Positions 55,871 through 64,000 of a stretch of 64,000 bases of DNA are shown in pieces. Origin of the DNA: Ottowia flava (GTDB taxonomy: Bacteria > Pseudomonadota > Gammaproteobacteria > Burkholderiales > Burkholderiaceae_C); contig NZ_VRUA01000012.1 of the NCBI RefSeq assembly GCF_008017535.1, positions 62,001-126,000 of the forward strand, written 5' to 3'. The notes under the pieces were generated by a model. That model saw only the letters and a list, made by a program, of their open reading frames with translations. It was not told the DNA's origin and searched no databases. A program made the position numbers and the translations under genes. Numbering within the stretch: the stretch's first letter is position 1; each line of letters begins with the position of its first letter.

Positions 55871-57652
55871 ATGCCCTTTTCCCGCCCGATGCGGCGCGGC
55901 GCCCTGCTCGCCTTGGCCGCCGTCAGCGTCTTGATCACCGCCTGCGGAGGCAGCGACGATTCCATGAACCCCGAAAACACTTCCACCCGCTACGGCGCCG
56001 TGCAAGGCGTGAACGACAGCGCGCGGTCGGGCACGTATTTCTGGAAGGGCATCCCGTTTGCCCAGGCGCCGGTGGGCGCACTGCGCTGGAAGGCGCCGCG
56101 CCCGCCCGTCGCCTGGACCGGCACGCGCGACGCGCGCAGCTTTGGCGCGTCGTGCATCCAGAACCCGCGCCTGTACAGCCCGGGCAACGCCAACACCTTT
56201 GACGCCAGCGTGGGCGACAACCTGGTCACGGGCCACACGCCGGGCAGCGAAGACTGCCTGTCGCTGAACATCTGGCGCCCGGCCACGGGCGAAAAGAACC
56301 TGCCGGTGATCGTCTTCATCCACGGCGGCAGCAACATCACCGGCTACAGCGCCGACCCGATGTACGACGGCGCGGCGCTGGCCAAGAAGGCCAATGCGGT
56401 GGTGGTCACCGCCAATTACCGCCTGGGGCAGCTGGGCTTTTTCCGCCACCCGGCGCTACGCGACACCGCGGTGGACCCCACGCTCACAGCCGATGACCAG
56501 TCCGGCAACTACGCGGTGCTGGACATCGTGCAGGCGCTGCGTTTCGTGCAGGAAACGATTGGCGACTTCGGCGGTGACGCTAAGAACGTGACCCTGACCG
56601 GCCAGTCGGCCGGCGCCATCAACATCCTGGCCGTGGCCACCGCGCCGGGCCAGCGCGCGGCGGGGTTGTTCCACAAGCTGGCGCCGCTGTCCGGTGGCAT
56701 CTCGGTGGCGACCAGCCCGGGCTTTCCGCAGCCGGCCAACAACCTGGCGGGCAACAACGGGTACATCCCCGCGCTGAACCCGGTGGCCACGTACGAGGCG
56801 CTGTCCAACGTGCTGCTGGCCAAGCTGCTGATCGACGATGGCACCGCCGCCGACGCCGCGGGCGCCACCGCCTGGATCCAGGGCCACAGCAGCGCCGACA
56901 TCGCCGCCTACCTGCGCGGCAAGCCCGCCAGCACGGTGCTGAAAGTGGGCGTGCGCACGGTGGGCGGGCTGCCCAACAGCACCGGTTCCGGCCCGATTCC
57001 GGAAGGCACGGTGGTGGCCACCGACCCGATCGCCGCCATCCTGGCGGGCAACTACGTCAAGACGCCGCTGCTGGCGGGCATGACCCGCTCTGAGGGCAAG
57101 CTGCTGTCGACCTTCCTGCCGCTGGTGGGGCATCCGGTGGGCATCAAGCTGCCGGACGCGCAGCTGTTCCCGATCCTGTTCGACGCCGCCAAGGCCAAGG
57201 CCGCGACGTTTGGCGACATCATCAACCCGGCCTACCCGGACGGCGCCGCCTACGACCCGGCCATTGCCGCGCTGGACGCCAAGTTCTTCGTTGCGCTGCG
57301 CGACAACATGCTGAACGCCTTCATCACGCAGACGCCGGACAAGGTCTGGTCCTACCGCTTCGACTGGAAGCAGGAGGCCGCGCCCTGGAACGACGTGTAT
57401 GGCGCGGCGCACGCGTTCGACCTGCCCTTCCTGCTGGGCAACTTCGGGCCGGCGCTGTACACCAACGTGATCGTCAACGACGCCAACCGCGGCGGGCGCG
57501 AGGCCTTGTCCGGCGCGATGATGGCCTCGCTGGCCGCCTTCGCGCGCACCGGCAACCCGAACGACGCGGCGCTGGGCACAAAATGGCCGACTTGGCCGAA
57601 CAAGCTGGTGCTGGACGCTTCGCCCACCGCCGCGAAAATCTCGGTGGAGTAA
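55871..57652 (+). CDS. Carboxylesterase/lipase family lipoprotein
   Basis: A 593-residue alpha/beta-hydrolase of the carboxylesterase type B family. A lipoprotein signal (VSVLITACGGS, cysteine near 25) anchors it in the envelope. The nucleophile motif is GQSAGAIN, and EDCLSLNIWRPA and PVIVFIHGGSNITGYS are the usual preceding blocks. It hydrolyses esters, with unknown substrates. The ATG at 55871 follows a GGAG site. It is inserted between trm112 and kdsB on the same strand. Confidence 0.93.
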   Translation: MPFSRPMRRGALLALAAVSVLITACGGSDDSMNPENTSTRYGAVQGVNDSARSGTYFWKGIPFAQAPVGALRWKAPRPPVAWTGTRDARSFGASCIQNPRLYSPGNANTFDASVGDNLVTGHTPGSEDCLSLNIWRPATGEKNLPVIVFIHGGSNITGYSADPMYDGAALAKKANAVVVTANYRLGQLGFFRHPALRDTAVDPTLTADDQSGNYAVLDIVQALRFVQETIGDFGGDAKNVTLTGQSAGAINILAVATAPGQRAAGLFHKLAPLSGGISVATSPGFPQPANNLAGNNGYIPALNPVATYEALSNVLLAKLLIDDGTAADAAGATAWIQGHSSADIAAYLRGKPASTVLKVGVRTVGGLPNSTGSGPIPEGTVVATDPIAAILAGNYVKTPLLAGMTRSEGKLLSTFLPLVGHPVGIKLPDAQLFPILFDAAKAKAATFGDIINPAYPDGAAYDPAIAALDAKFFVALRDNMLNAFITQTPDKVWSYRFDWKQEAAPWNDVYGAAHAFDLPFLLGNFGPALYTNVIVNDANRGGREALSGAMMASLAAFARTGNPNDAALGTKWPTWPNKLVLDASPTAAKISVE

Positions 57653-57739
57653 GCACCGGGGGCGAACCGGCGCGGGGCCCGCGGGCTTGACCAGGCCTTG
57701 CCAGGCCTGCCGCCGGAGGGCGGCGCGTCGATTTCCATT

Positions 57740-57795
57740 CAAATCAGCCTCCAGCGCGCTCCCAGTCTGCGCAGACAGCTATCAAAACAGAAGCG
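57740..57795 (+). repeat. Dispersed hairpin repeat, copy 17
   Basis: Forward copy in the esterase-kdsB interval: AAATCAGCCTCCAGCGCGCT, CCCAGTCTGCGCAGACAGC and TATCAAAACAG. The right arm is reduced. Confidence 0.8.
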
Positions 57796-57928
57796 ATCAC
57801 CGTTTGAACATCGGGTACCCTGTGCGAGCAGCGCGGCGGTCGCAGCGCCATCGGCGCCGTACCGCAGCCGCACCGGCCCTTCGACGGGCCGATACACCTC
57901 TTCCCAGCGTCCGAGCACCTCTTTGCCC

Positions 57929-58702
57929 ATGAGCTTCACCGTCCTCATCCCCGCGCGCCTGGCCTCCACGCGCCTGCCCAACAAGCCGCTGGCCGACATC
58001 GCCGGCGAGCCGATGGTGGTGCGCGTGGCCGAACGGGCCGAGCGCTCGGCCGCGGCCCAAGTGCTGGTGGCGACGGACGCGCCCGAGATCGTCGCCGCCT
58101 GTTCGGCCCACGGCGTGCGCGCGCTGCTGACACGCGCCGACCACGCCAGCGGCAGCGACCGCCTGGCCGAGGCCTGCGAACAGCTCGGTCTGGCGGGCGA
58201 CGACGTGGTGGTCAACGTGCAAGGGGACGAGCCGCTGATCGATCCGGCGCTGATCGACGCCGTCGCCGGTTTGCTGCCAAAAAAGCCTGCAGCGCAGATG
58301 GGAACTGCGGCGCACGCTATCGAAAGCATTGCAGAATTCACCAACCCGAACGTGGTGAAGGTGGTGACCGATGCGCAAGGCCTGGCGCTGACCTTCAGCC
58401 GGGCGCCCCTGCCCTGGTGGCGCGACGGCTTTGCCGGCGGCATCACCCAACTGCCCACGGCGCCCGCGCCGCTGCGCCACATCGGCATCTACAGCTACCG
58501 CGCGGCCTTCCTGCGCGCCTTCCCCGCCCTGCCGCCCGCGCCGCTGGAGCAGTGTGAGGCGCTGGAACAGCTGCGCGCGCTGTGGCACGGCCACCGCATC
58601 GCGGTCCACGTGACCGACACGGCACCGGGCCCGGGCGTCGATACCCCCGAAGATCTGGCGCGCGTGCAGCGCCTCTGGACCCAGGGTCGCAAAGGCGCCT
58701 GA
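57929..58702 (+). CDS. kdsB: 3-deoxy-manno-octulosonate cytidylyltransferase
   Basis: A 257-residue enzyme that activates Kdo as CMP-Kdo for lipopolysaccharide synthesis. Motifs: [54 protein letters not shown] and [11 protein letters not shown]. The ATG at 57929 starts the family sequence; the frame is open upstream through the repeat region. A repeat-like stretch lies near 58280-58330. Confidence 0.96.
   Translation: MSFTVLIPARLASTRLPNKPLADIAGEPMVVRVAERAERSAAAQVLVATDAPEIVAACSAHGVRALLTRADHASGSDRLAEACEQLGLAGDDVVVNVQGDEPLIDPALIDAVAGLLPKKPAAQMGTAAHAIESIAEFTNPNVVKVVTDAQGLALTFSRAPLPWWRDGFAGGITQLPTAPAPLRHIGIYSYRAAFLRAFPALPPAPLEQCEALEQLRALWHGHRIAVHVTDTAPGPGVDTPEDLARVQRLWTQGRKGA
58278..58329 (+). 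repeat. Possible repeat-derived stretch within kdsB
   Basis: CAAAAAAGCCTGCAGCGCAG, then CTGCGGCGCACGCTATCG and AAAGC resemble a forward copy. The encoded peptide [10 protein letters not shown] is close to normal for KdsB, so it may be coincidence. Confidence 0.3.
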
Positions 58703-58781
58703 ACGTCAGCCAAGCGTGGGCTTTCGCGTGCTATTCTTGATCGGAAAACCCCGCGCGCGGCGCCTTCGCCGCTGCGCATGA

Positions 58782-59513
<732 letters not shown>

Positions 59514-59565
59514 CCACTGAACGACACCCCGCCTGGGCCGCGCGCATCCACGCCGCTCAAGGGTC

Positions 59566-59601
59566 AAAAAAGGGCACAGACCGAACGGTCTGCGCCCTTT
59601 A
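59566..59601 (+). terminator. Rho-independent terminator of adk
   Basis: AAAGGGCACAGACCG and CGGTCTGCGCCCTTTAT form a long stem (about 13 bp), followed by a T-rich tail. It lies about 55 bp behind the stop codon. Confidence 0.88.
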
Positions 59602-59641
59602 TTTATGGGCCACCCGCGGCGGTCGGCGCCTTTTGGACCGC

Positions 59642-60526
59642 TCAGCGCGGCTTGCCGAAGTCCAGCGTCCAGTAATAGCCATACGTGGTGCCCCGGCGCG
59701 CGACGCAGCTGGCACCAATCTGGGTCCAGGCCGCGCTCATCATGGCGTCGCAATGGCCGCTCGTGCTGGTGCGCCACTGGTCGAAGGTGCCGCGCGCATC
59801 GGACGAGCCGGCTGCGATGTTCTCGGCCCAGGAAGAGAAGCTGTAACCGGCCGCCGCGATCCGCGCCCCGGGGTTGCTGCCGTCGCTGCCCGTGTGGCTG
59901 AAGAAGTTGTTGACCGCCATGTCGCCCGAATGGCGCGCGGCGGCGTTGGCCAGTGCCCCATTCCACGCAAAGGGCGGCGCGGCGGACAGACTTCTGCCGC
60001 TGCACAGTTGGGGTTGTGAGCGGAACTGGTTGATCAGCGCCAGCAGTTCGTTCATGTCGCCGCACAGCTGCGTATTGGCAGGCGCGGGCGCCGGTGTCGG
60101 GCTCGGTGCGGGCGTGGGTACCGGCGCAGGTGTGGGTGCAGGGGCTGGTCCGGGCGCGGGCGCAGGGCTCGGGGCAGGTGCCGGGGTCGGCGCGGGCGCA
60201 GGGGCAGGCCCCGGTGCGGGCGCTGGCGCGGGGCCAGGCGCTGGTGCAGGCCCCGGTGCGGGCGCAGGAGCTGGCCCAGGGGCCGGTGCTGGCGCGGGTC
60301 CGGGCGCCGGTGCGGGCGCAGGGCCAGGCGCTGGCGCTGGGGCAGGCGTTGGCGCTGGGGCAGGCGTTGGGCTGGGCGCCGGCGCATCGTCCGATCCGCC
60401 GCCACACGCGGTCACAGAGGCCACAGCGGCCCACAGCGTGGCGACGACCAAGCGGCGCGGCCAACGGAGATCGCTCTGGCGCGTTGCGTGCGATCGGCCT
60501 TCCGGCACGCCGTGCGGTGCTTGCAT
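59642..60526 (-). CDS. CAP-domain lipoprotein with Ala/Pro-rich linker
   Basis: A 294-residue protein. A lipoprotein signal ends at [10 protein letters not shown] (lipobox cysteine near 41). Residues about 48-150 are almost only Ala, Pro and Gly in short PAPAPGP-type repeats. The C-terminal domain (about 155-294) matches the CAP/SCP family: [46 protein letters not shown] and [13 protein letters not shown]. The function of bacterial CAP proteins is mostly unknown. No C-terminal sorting signal is present. It is convergent with adk. Confidence 0.88.
   Translation of the reverse strand: MQAPHGVPEGRSHATRQSDLRWPRRLVVATLWAAVASVTACGGGSDDAPAPSPTPAPAPTPAPAPAPGPAPAPAPGPAPAPAPGPAPAPAPGPAPAPGPAPAPAPGPAPAPAPTPAPAPSPAPAPGPAPAPTPAPVPTPAPSPTPAPAPANTQLCGDMNELLALINQFRSQPQLCSGRSLSAAPPFAWNGALANAAARHSGDMAVNNFFSHTGSDGSNPGARIAAAGYSFSSWAENIAAGSSDARGTFDQWRTSTSGHCDAMMSAAWTQIGASCVARRGTTYGYYWTLDFGKPR
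60070..60375. repeat. Low-complexity GC-rich repeat coding the Ala/Pro linker
   Basis: This stretch consists of short units such as GGCGCTGGCGCGGG and GGTGCGGGCGCAGG. It encodes the Ala/Pro/Gly linker of the CAP-domain lipoprotein. Copy number may vary between strains. Confidence 0.85.
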
Positions 60527-60667
60527 GTCCTCTTCCTCGGTGTTGTTGTCGGTCTCTGGGGCGCCATTATCGGGTCAGCCCGTCAGCGTATCCGCGCGCG
60601 ATTCCAGCGCCTTCGTCGCGCGAAAGCCGCATTTGGAAGACCAGTCCCACTTGCGCTTTGCAAATAA

Positions 60668-60683
60668 CTGGTTAAAAATACAG
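60668..60683 (+). promoter_or_regulatory. LexA box 1 upstream of lexA
   Basis: CTGGTTAAAAATACAG fits the SOS-box pattern CTG-N10-CAG. It lies 58 bp upstream of the lexA start codon. Confidence 0.85.
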
Positions 60684-60686
60684 GCA

Positions 60687-60702
60687 CTGGATATCAATAC
60701 AG
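60687..60702 (+). promoter_or_regulatory. LexA box 2 upstream of lexA
   Basis: CTGGATATCAATACAG is a second SOS box, 19 bp from the first (centre to centre). Two boxes in tandem suggest strong self-repression. Confidence 0.85.
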
Positions 60703-60740
60703 GTGTCGGGCGCCCGCGAGGCCCCCGGCCGGAGACCTCC

Positions 60741-61409
60741 ATGACCGACAACCCCAAGCTCACCGCCCGCCAGCAACAGATCCTGCAACTGGTGCAACAC
60801 GCCATCGCGCGCACCGGCGCGCCGCCCACGCGCGCCGAAATCGCGTCGCAGCTGGGCTTCAAGTCCGCCAACGCGGCCGAAGAGCACCTGCAGGCGCTGG
60901 CGCGCAAAGGCGTCATTGAGTTGGTGAGCGGCACCTCGCGCGGCATCCGCCTCAAGGGCGCAGGCCGCAGCACGGGTGCGCGGGCCGATCTGTCCAGCCT
61001 CACCCTGCCCGGCATGGCGCAACTGGCCCTGCCGCTGGTGGGCCGCGTCGCGGCGGGCTCGCCCATCCTGGCGCAGGAACATGTAGACCAGACTTACCAC
61101 ATCGAACCCAGCCTGTTCGTGCACCGGCCCGACTACCTGCTGCGCGTGCGCGGCATGTCCATGCGCGACGCCGGCATCATGGACGGCGACCTGCTGGCCG
61201 TGCAGTCCACCCGCGAAGCGCGCAACGGCCAGATCGTGGTGGCCCGCCTGGGAGACGACGTCACCGTCAAGCGCTTTCACCGCCAGAAGAATCAGATCGA
61301 GCTGCACGCCGAAAACCCCGACTACCCGACCATCGTCGTGCAGCCGGGCGAGCCGTTTGAAATCGAAGGCCTCGCCGTTGGCCTGATCCGCAACAGCATG
61401 CTGCTCTAG
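60741..61409 (+). CDS. lexA: LexA repressor
   Basis: A 222-residue SOS repressor. The N-terminal winged-helix domain carries [30 protein letters not shown]. The self-cleavage site is Ala105-Gly106 in GRVAAGSPI. The catalytic pair is Ser140 ([10 protein letters not shown]) and Lys177 (DDVTVKRFH). Two LexA boxes lie upstream. The frame is open back to 59874 on the plus strand, but that part is antisense to the CAP gene and is not part of lexA. GGAGA precedes the ATG at 60741. Confidence 0.98.
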   Translation: MTDNPKLTARQQQILQLVQHAIARTGAPPTRAEIASQLGFKSANAAEEHLQALARKGVIELVSGTSRGIRLKGAGRSTGARADLSSLTLPGMAQLALPLVGRVAAGSPILAQEHVDQTYHIEPSLFVHRPDYLLRVRGMSMRDAGIMDGDLLAVQSTREARNGQIVVARLGDDVTVKRFHRQKNQIELHAENPDYPTIVVQPGEPFEIEGLAVGLIRNSMLL

Positions 61410-61584
61410 CGCAGCGTGGGCTCGCGCCGCTGCAGGTGGCGGGCGTGCAGACAAGCCGGCGGTGGCGCACAGTGTCACCGGCCCTTGTCCACACCCTACG
61501 GCGGCGCGAACTGGGCAAGGCCCCCTTGGCCTGCCCACAGCAATCTCGCCTGTGTCCAACCTCGCAATGCCTGAAAGGTTTTAC

Positions 61585-61965
61585 ATGGGTACCAACGTCA
61601 TCTACTTGGGCGACCTGGCCTCGGCCTCGTCCGTTCCCGCTTTCCGCCGCGCGCGCCCGCGCGCAGCTGCGGCTGCTTGCGCCACCAGTGCCACAGGTCC
61701 GGTGTGCGCGCCCTCTCCGGCGTCCTGGGCTGCGGCAGCGCAGCGGCGTGCCGCACTGCGTCTCGCGTCGGCGCCCGCTGCCGATCCGGCGGGCGCCAGC
61801 TTGCCCCGTCAATCCGTTCTGCCTGTTGATCAGGTCACAGCGAAACCAGTGGGCGGTCGCATCGGCGCGTTGCGCTTGACCGGCCGCCTGATTGATGTGT
61901 GTGCCGAACTGGAACGGCTGGCACAGGCCGAAGCCCTAGCCGACGCCATGGCGCGCCGCGCCTGA
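61585..61965 (+). CDS. Small hypothetical protein downstream of lexA
   Basis: A 126-residue predicted protein beginning MGTNVIYLGDLASASSVPAF, with a middle region rich in Ala, Arg and Pro and a C-terminal helix ICAELERLAQAEALADAMAR-like. GAAAGG 6-10 nt upstream supports the ATG at 61585; an earlier ATG at 61567 is possible. I do not recognise a family. Its place 175 bp behind lexA on the same strand may mean it is SOS-linked, but no LexA box was found directly before it. Confidence 0.5.
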   Translation: MGTNVIYLGDLASASSVPAFRRARPRAAAAACATSATGPVCAPSPASWAAAAQRRAALRLASAPAADPAGASLPRQSVLPVDQVTAKPVGGRIGALRLTGRLIDVCAELERLAQAEALADAMARRA

Positions 61966-62190
61966 GGCCCACGCCTTTTTGCCTTCTGGCAGCGTTACCG
62001 CGCCGGCGCCGCTCAGACCTCAGGGCGAGCCGGTTGAACTCGTCGCAGACGCCACCCTGGACCGATAGACGTCGGTCGTTGGTCTGAAGCCACCGACCCT
62101 GTCGTCTGCAAATGGCGCTTACGGCGATACGGCCAGCCTGCCTGCTCGGGCGCGGTGCCGACAGACCCGCGCCAGCGGCACAATGGCGGG

Positions 62191-63198
62191 ATGAACATCG
62201 TGATCCTCGACGACTATCAGGACGCCGTGCGCAAGCTGGCTGCGGCATCCAAGCTCGAGTCCTACCCGGCCAAGGTCTACACCAACACCGTGAAGGGCCT
62301 GGGCCAGTTGTCGGTGCGCCTGCGCGACGCCGAGGTCCTGGTGCTGATCCGCGAGCGCACCCAGATCACGCGCCCGCTGATCGAAAAGCTGCCCAGGCTG
62401 CGCATGATCTCGCAAACCGGTCGGGTCGGCAGCCACGTCGACGTGACCGCCTGCACCGAGCGCGGCATCGCGGTGGCCGAGGGCGTCGGCTCGCCGGTGG
62501 CACCGGCCGAGCTGACCTGGGCGCTGATCATGGCCGCCGTTCGGCGGCTGCCGCAGTACGTCGGCAACCTCAAACACGGCGCCTGGCAGCAGTCGGGCAT
62601 GAAAGCCGCGTCGATGCCCGCCAACTTCGGCCTGGGCACGGTGCTGCGCGGGCGCACGCTGGGCATCTGGGGTTACGGCAAGATCGGCCAGTTGGTGGCC
62701 GGCTACGGCCGCGCGTTCGGCATGCAGGTCCTGGTGTGGGGCTCGCCCGAATCCATGGCGCGCGCGCGCAGCGACGGTTACGCCACTGCGCCCACACGCA
62801 ACGATTTCTTTGCTGCTGCCGATGTCCTGTCGCTGCACCTGCGTTTGACCGACAGCACGCGGCACCTGATCCGCCTGGCCGACCTGGGCCTGATGAAGCC
62901 AACGGCGCTGCTGGTCAACACCTCGCGCGCTGAACTGATCGAGCCCGACGCCCTGGTCAGCGCACTCAACCGCGGCCGGCCCGGCATGGCGGCTGTGGAC
63001 GTGTTCGAAAGCGAGCCCATCCTGCAAGGCCACGCCCTGCTGCGGCTGGAAAACTGCATCTGCACGCCGCACATCGGCTACGTCGAGCAAGACAGCTACG
63101 AGATGTACTTTGGTGCCGCCTTCGACAACGTGCTGAACTACCTGCGCGGCACACCGACCAACATCGTCAACCCCGGCGCGCTGCAAGTGCGGCGCTGA
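62191..63198 (+). CDS. D-2-hydroxyacid dehydrogenase family protein
   Basis: A 335-residue NAD-dependent oxidoreductase. The Rossmann motif is LGIWGYGKIGQLVAGYGRAF near residue 160. The catalytic residues fit the family: Arg in VNTSRAELI, Glu in AVDVFESEPI, and His in CTPHIGYVEQ. The substrate (glycerate, phosphoglycerate or other 2-hydroxyacids) cannot be named. The ATG at 62191 gives the family start. It stands alone on the plus strand. Confidence 0.92.
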   Translation: MNIVILDDYQDAVRKLAAASKLESYPAKVYTNTVKGLGQLSVRLRDAEVLVLIRERTQITRPLIEKLPRLRMISQTGRVGSHVDVTACTERGIAVAEGVGSPVAPAELTWALIMAAVRRLPQYVGNLKHGAWQQSGMKAASMPANFGLGTVLRGRTLGIWGYGKIGQLVAGYGRAFGMQVLVWGSPESMARARSDGYATAPTRNDFFAAADVLSLHLRLTDSTRHLIRLADLGLMKPTALLVNTSRAELIEPDALVSALNRGRPGMAAVDVFESEPILQGHALLRLENCICTPHIGYVEQDSYEMYFGAAFDNVLNYLRGTPTNIVNPGALQVRR

Positions 63199-63231
63199 GG
63201 CCAACCAAAGCCCAAACCGCTGACCCGGGCC

Positions 63232-63278
63232 TTCGCCACTGCGGGATAAGCGTAGTCAGCTATTGTTGTTGTAGCATC
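63232..63278 (+). repeat. Dispersed hairpin repeat, copy 18 (degenerate)
   Basis: CACTGCGGGATAAGCG is followed by the hairpin CAGCTATTGTTGTTGTAGC. Only the hairpin part is clear. It lies between two convergent genes. Confidence 0.5.
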
Positions 63279-63309
63279 CAAGACGGCCAGTGATCCTCTA
63301 TGCGGAGCA

Positions 63310-64000
63310 TCAGGATGACCGTTCTGGTATCTGCGCCAACACCACCCCCACGATCGCGGTTGCGGCAACAGCAAACAGCAGGCGCCCTAGCAGCACCGAC
63401 GTGACATCGGCACCCAGCGAGACCACGATCAGAGTGTCTTCAATCAGGCTGTGCGCGAACCCCATAAAAATGCAGGACAGCAGTACCTGACGCTTGGCGA
63501 TGTGTCCCTCCCGGGCTTCCCGAATCAGTAGTCCGCCGCCATACGAAATGCCCAGAAACAAGCCCACTGCGGTCAAGTGCACGGCGTCACCACGAATGCC
63601 GGCCAGCCTCAGCAGCGGCCCCATCGCCCGTTGCAGGCCCGCCATCAACCCGGAAGCCTTCGCCAGGTCCAGCAGGCACATTAGCGTGGCGAGAATCACG
63701 AACATCATGAGCAGGGTCTCGCCCAAGCCCAGAAAAAACCCGCCCCACCCCACACTTTCCGGTGCAGGCTGCCAGCGCGGCGCCACAGGCTCAGCCAACC
63801 AGCCTGTGGTGTTGAGTAGGGCGTGCAAGCCCGCTGCATAAATCAGTCCGCCGCCCACTCGAAGTGCCGTGGTAAGCAGCAGCGGCGGCCCAGCACGACG
63901 GATGATCTGCTGCTCGATGGGTAGCGCGTGCGCGAACAGAAGCAAAGCGGAAAAGACCGTGACGTCAGCAATGCTCAGTGCCGACGGCGGCACCAACACG
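63310..64000 (-). CDS. Nucleoside-recognition (Gate) domain membrane protein, partial
   Basis: At least 230 residues with several membrane helices. The 5' end lies beyond the right edge of the window. The segment AVHLTAVGLFLGISYGGGLL followed by IREAREGHIAK is typical of the Gate domain, found in nucleoside transporters and spore-maturation-like proteins. The C-terminus reads AATAIVGVVLAQIPERSS. Function and substrate are unknown. It is convergent with the hydroxyacid dehydrogenase gene. Confidence 0.78.
   Translation of the reverse strand, partial: VLVPPSALSIADVTVFSALLLFAHALPIEQQIIRRAGPPLLLTTALRVGGGLIYAAGLHALLNTTGWLAEPVAPRWQPAPESVGWGGFFLGLGETLLMMFVILATLMCLLDLAKASGLMAGLQRAMGPLLRLAGIRGDAVHLTAVGLFLGISYGGGLLIREAREGHIAKRQVLLSCIFMGFAHSLIEDTLIVVSLGADVTSVLLGRLLFAVAATAIVGVVLAQIPERSS

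Noticed and set aside
60070-60375. Regular short repeats that could be a CRISPR array
   Set aside because: The units are 6-14 bp without spacers and encode an Ala/Pro/Gly linker in frame. No cas genes are present.
59874-60740. A long N-terminal extension of LexA with Gly/Ala repeats
   Set aside because: It is antisense to the Ala/Pro linker of the CAP-domain gene. LexA has a normal start at 60741, with a ribosome-binding site and two LexA boxes upstream.

Overview
The window reads as a chromosomal segment of a GC-rich betaproteobacterium, most likely Burkholderiales, family Comamonadaceae. The evidence is the gene content and order (tig-clpP-clpX-lon, tolQRA behind ybgC, exbBD-lpxK-trm112-kdsB-adk, lexA), the strong GC bias that opens long spurious antisense frames, and a dispersed hairpin-forming repeat. 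No prophage, plasmid functions, rRNA or CRISPR array are visible. About 57 protein genes and five tRNA genes are supported. All assignments rest on reading the protein sequences; no database search was run.

Layout. 1-6.2 kb: the end of an RND adaptor gene, its HAE1-type pump, a PCMT-like methyltransferase, a rhodanese and a TolC-family channel. 6.2-7.5 kb (-): exosortase H with its partner membrane protein. 7.9-10.9 kb (-): a complete TRAP transporter (dctP, dctM, dctQ). 11.2-17.5 kb: gloA, a CYTH-CHAD protein, an OmpA-like protein, a ChaC-like cyclotransferase, pdxH, an acyltransferase and an AEC transporter. 17.8-19.9 kb: riboflavin genes ribBA and ribH with nusB. 19.9-26.6 kb: a membrane-anchored deacetylase, an aminotransferase, ybgC-tolQRA and a thioredoxin-like protein, with no tolB or pal. 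27-33.4 kb: sbcB, a GT39-like membrane protein and clpS-clpA. 33.6-41.1 kb: a cold-shock protein, dimeric icd, a DUF192 protein, a cyanide-insensitive bd oxidase behind an FNR/Anr-type site, and a monomeric isocitrate dehydrogenase. 41.6-43.1 kb: a conserved hypothetical gene and Leu, Cys and Gly tRNAs with the Gly-Cys pair duplicated. 43.2-50.7 kb (-): lon, clpX, clpP, tig, an IS630-family remnant and sodB. 50.8-59.5 kb: xseA, exbB-exbD, lpxK, an SMR transporter, trm112, an esterase lipoprotein, kdsB and adk. 59.6-64 kb: a CAP-domain lipoprotein, lexA with two SOS boxes, a small hypothetical gene, a 2-hydroxyacid dehydrogenase and the 3' part of a Gate-domain membrane protein.

How genes work together. 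The envelope is a main theme: TolQRA, ExbBD, lipid A and Kdo synthesis (lpxK, kdsB), RND-TolC efflux and an acyltransferase. Protein quality control is the second (ClpA/ClpS, ClpX/ClpP, Lon, trigger factor). Respiratory and carbon metabolism is the third (bd oxidase, two unrelated isocitrate dehydrogenases).

The most unusual feature is a family of about 20 short repeats of roughly 40-65 bp, mostly intergenic and in both orientations. Each carries an ACCTGCGC-like core and a small AT-rich hairpin. One copy lies inside xseA and is translated in frame; weaker matches lie in lpxK and kdsB.
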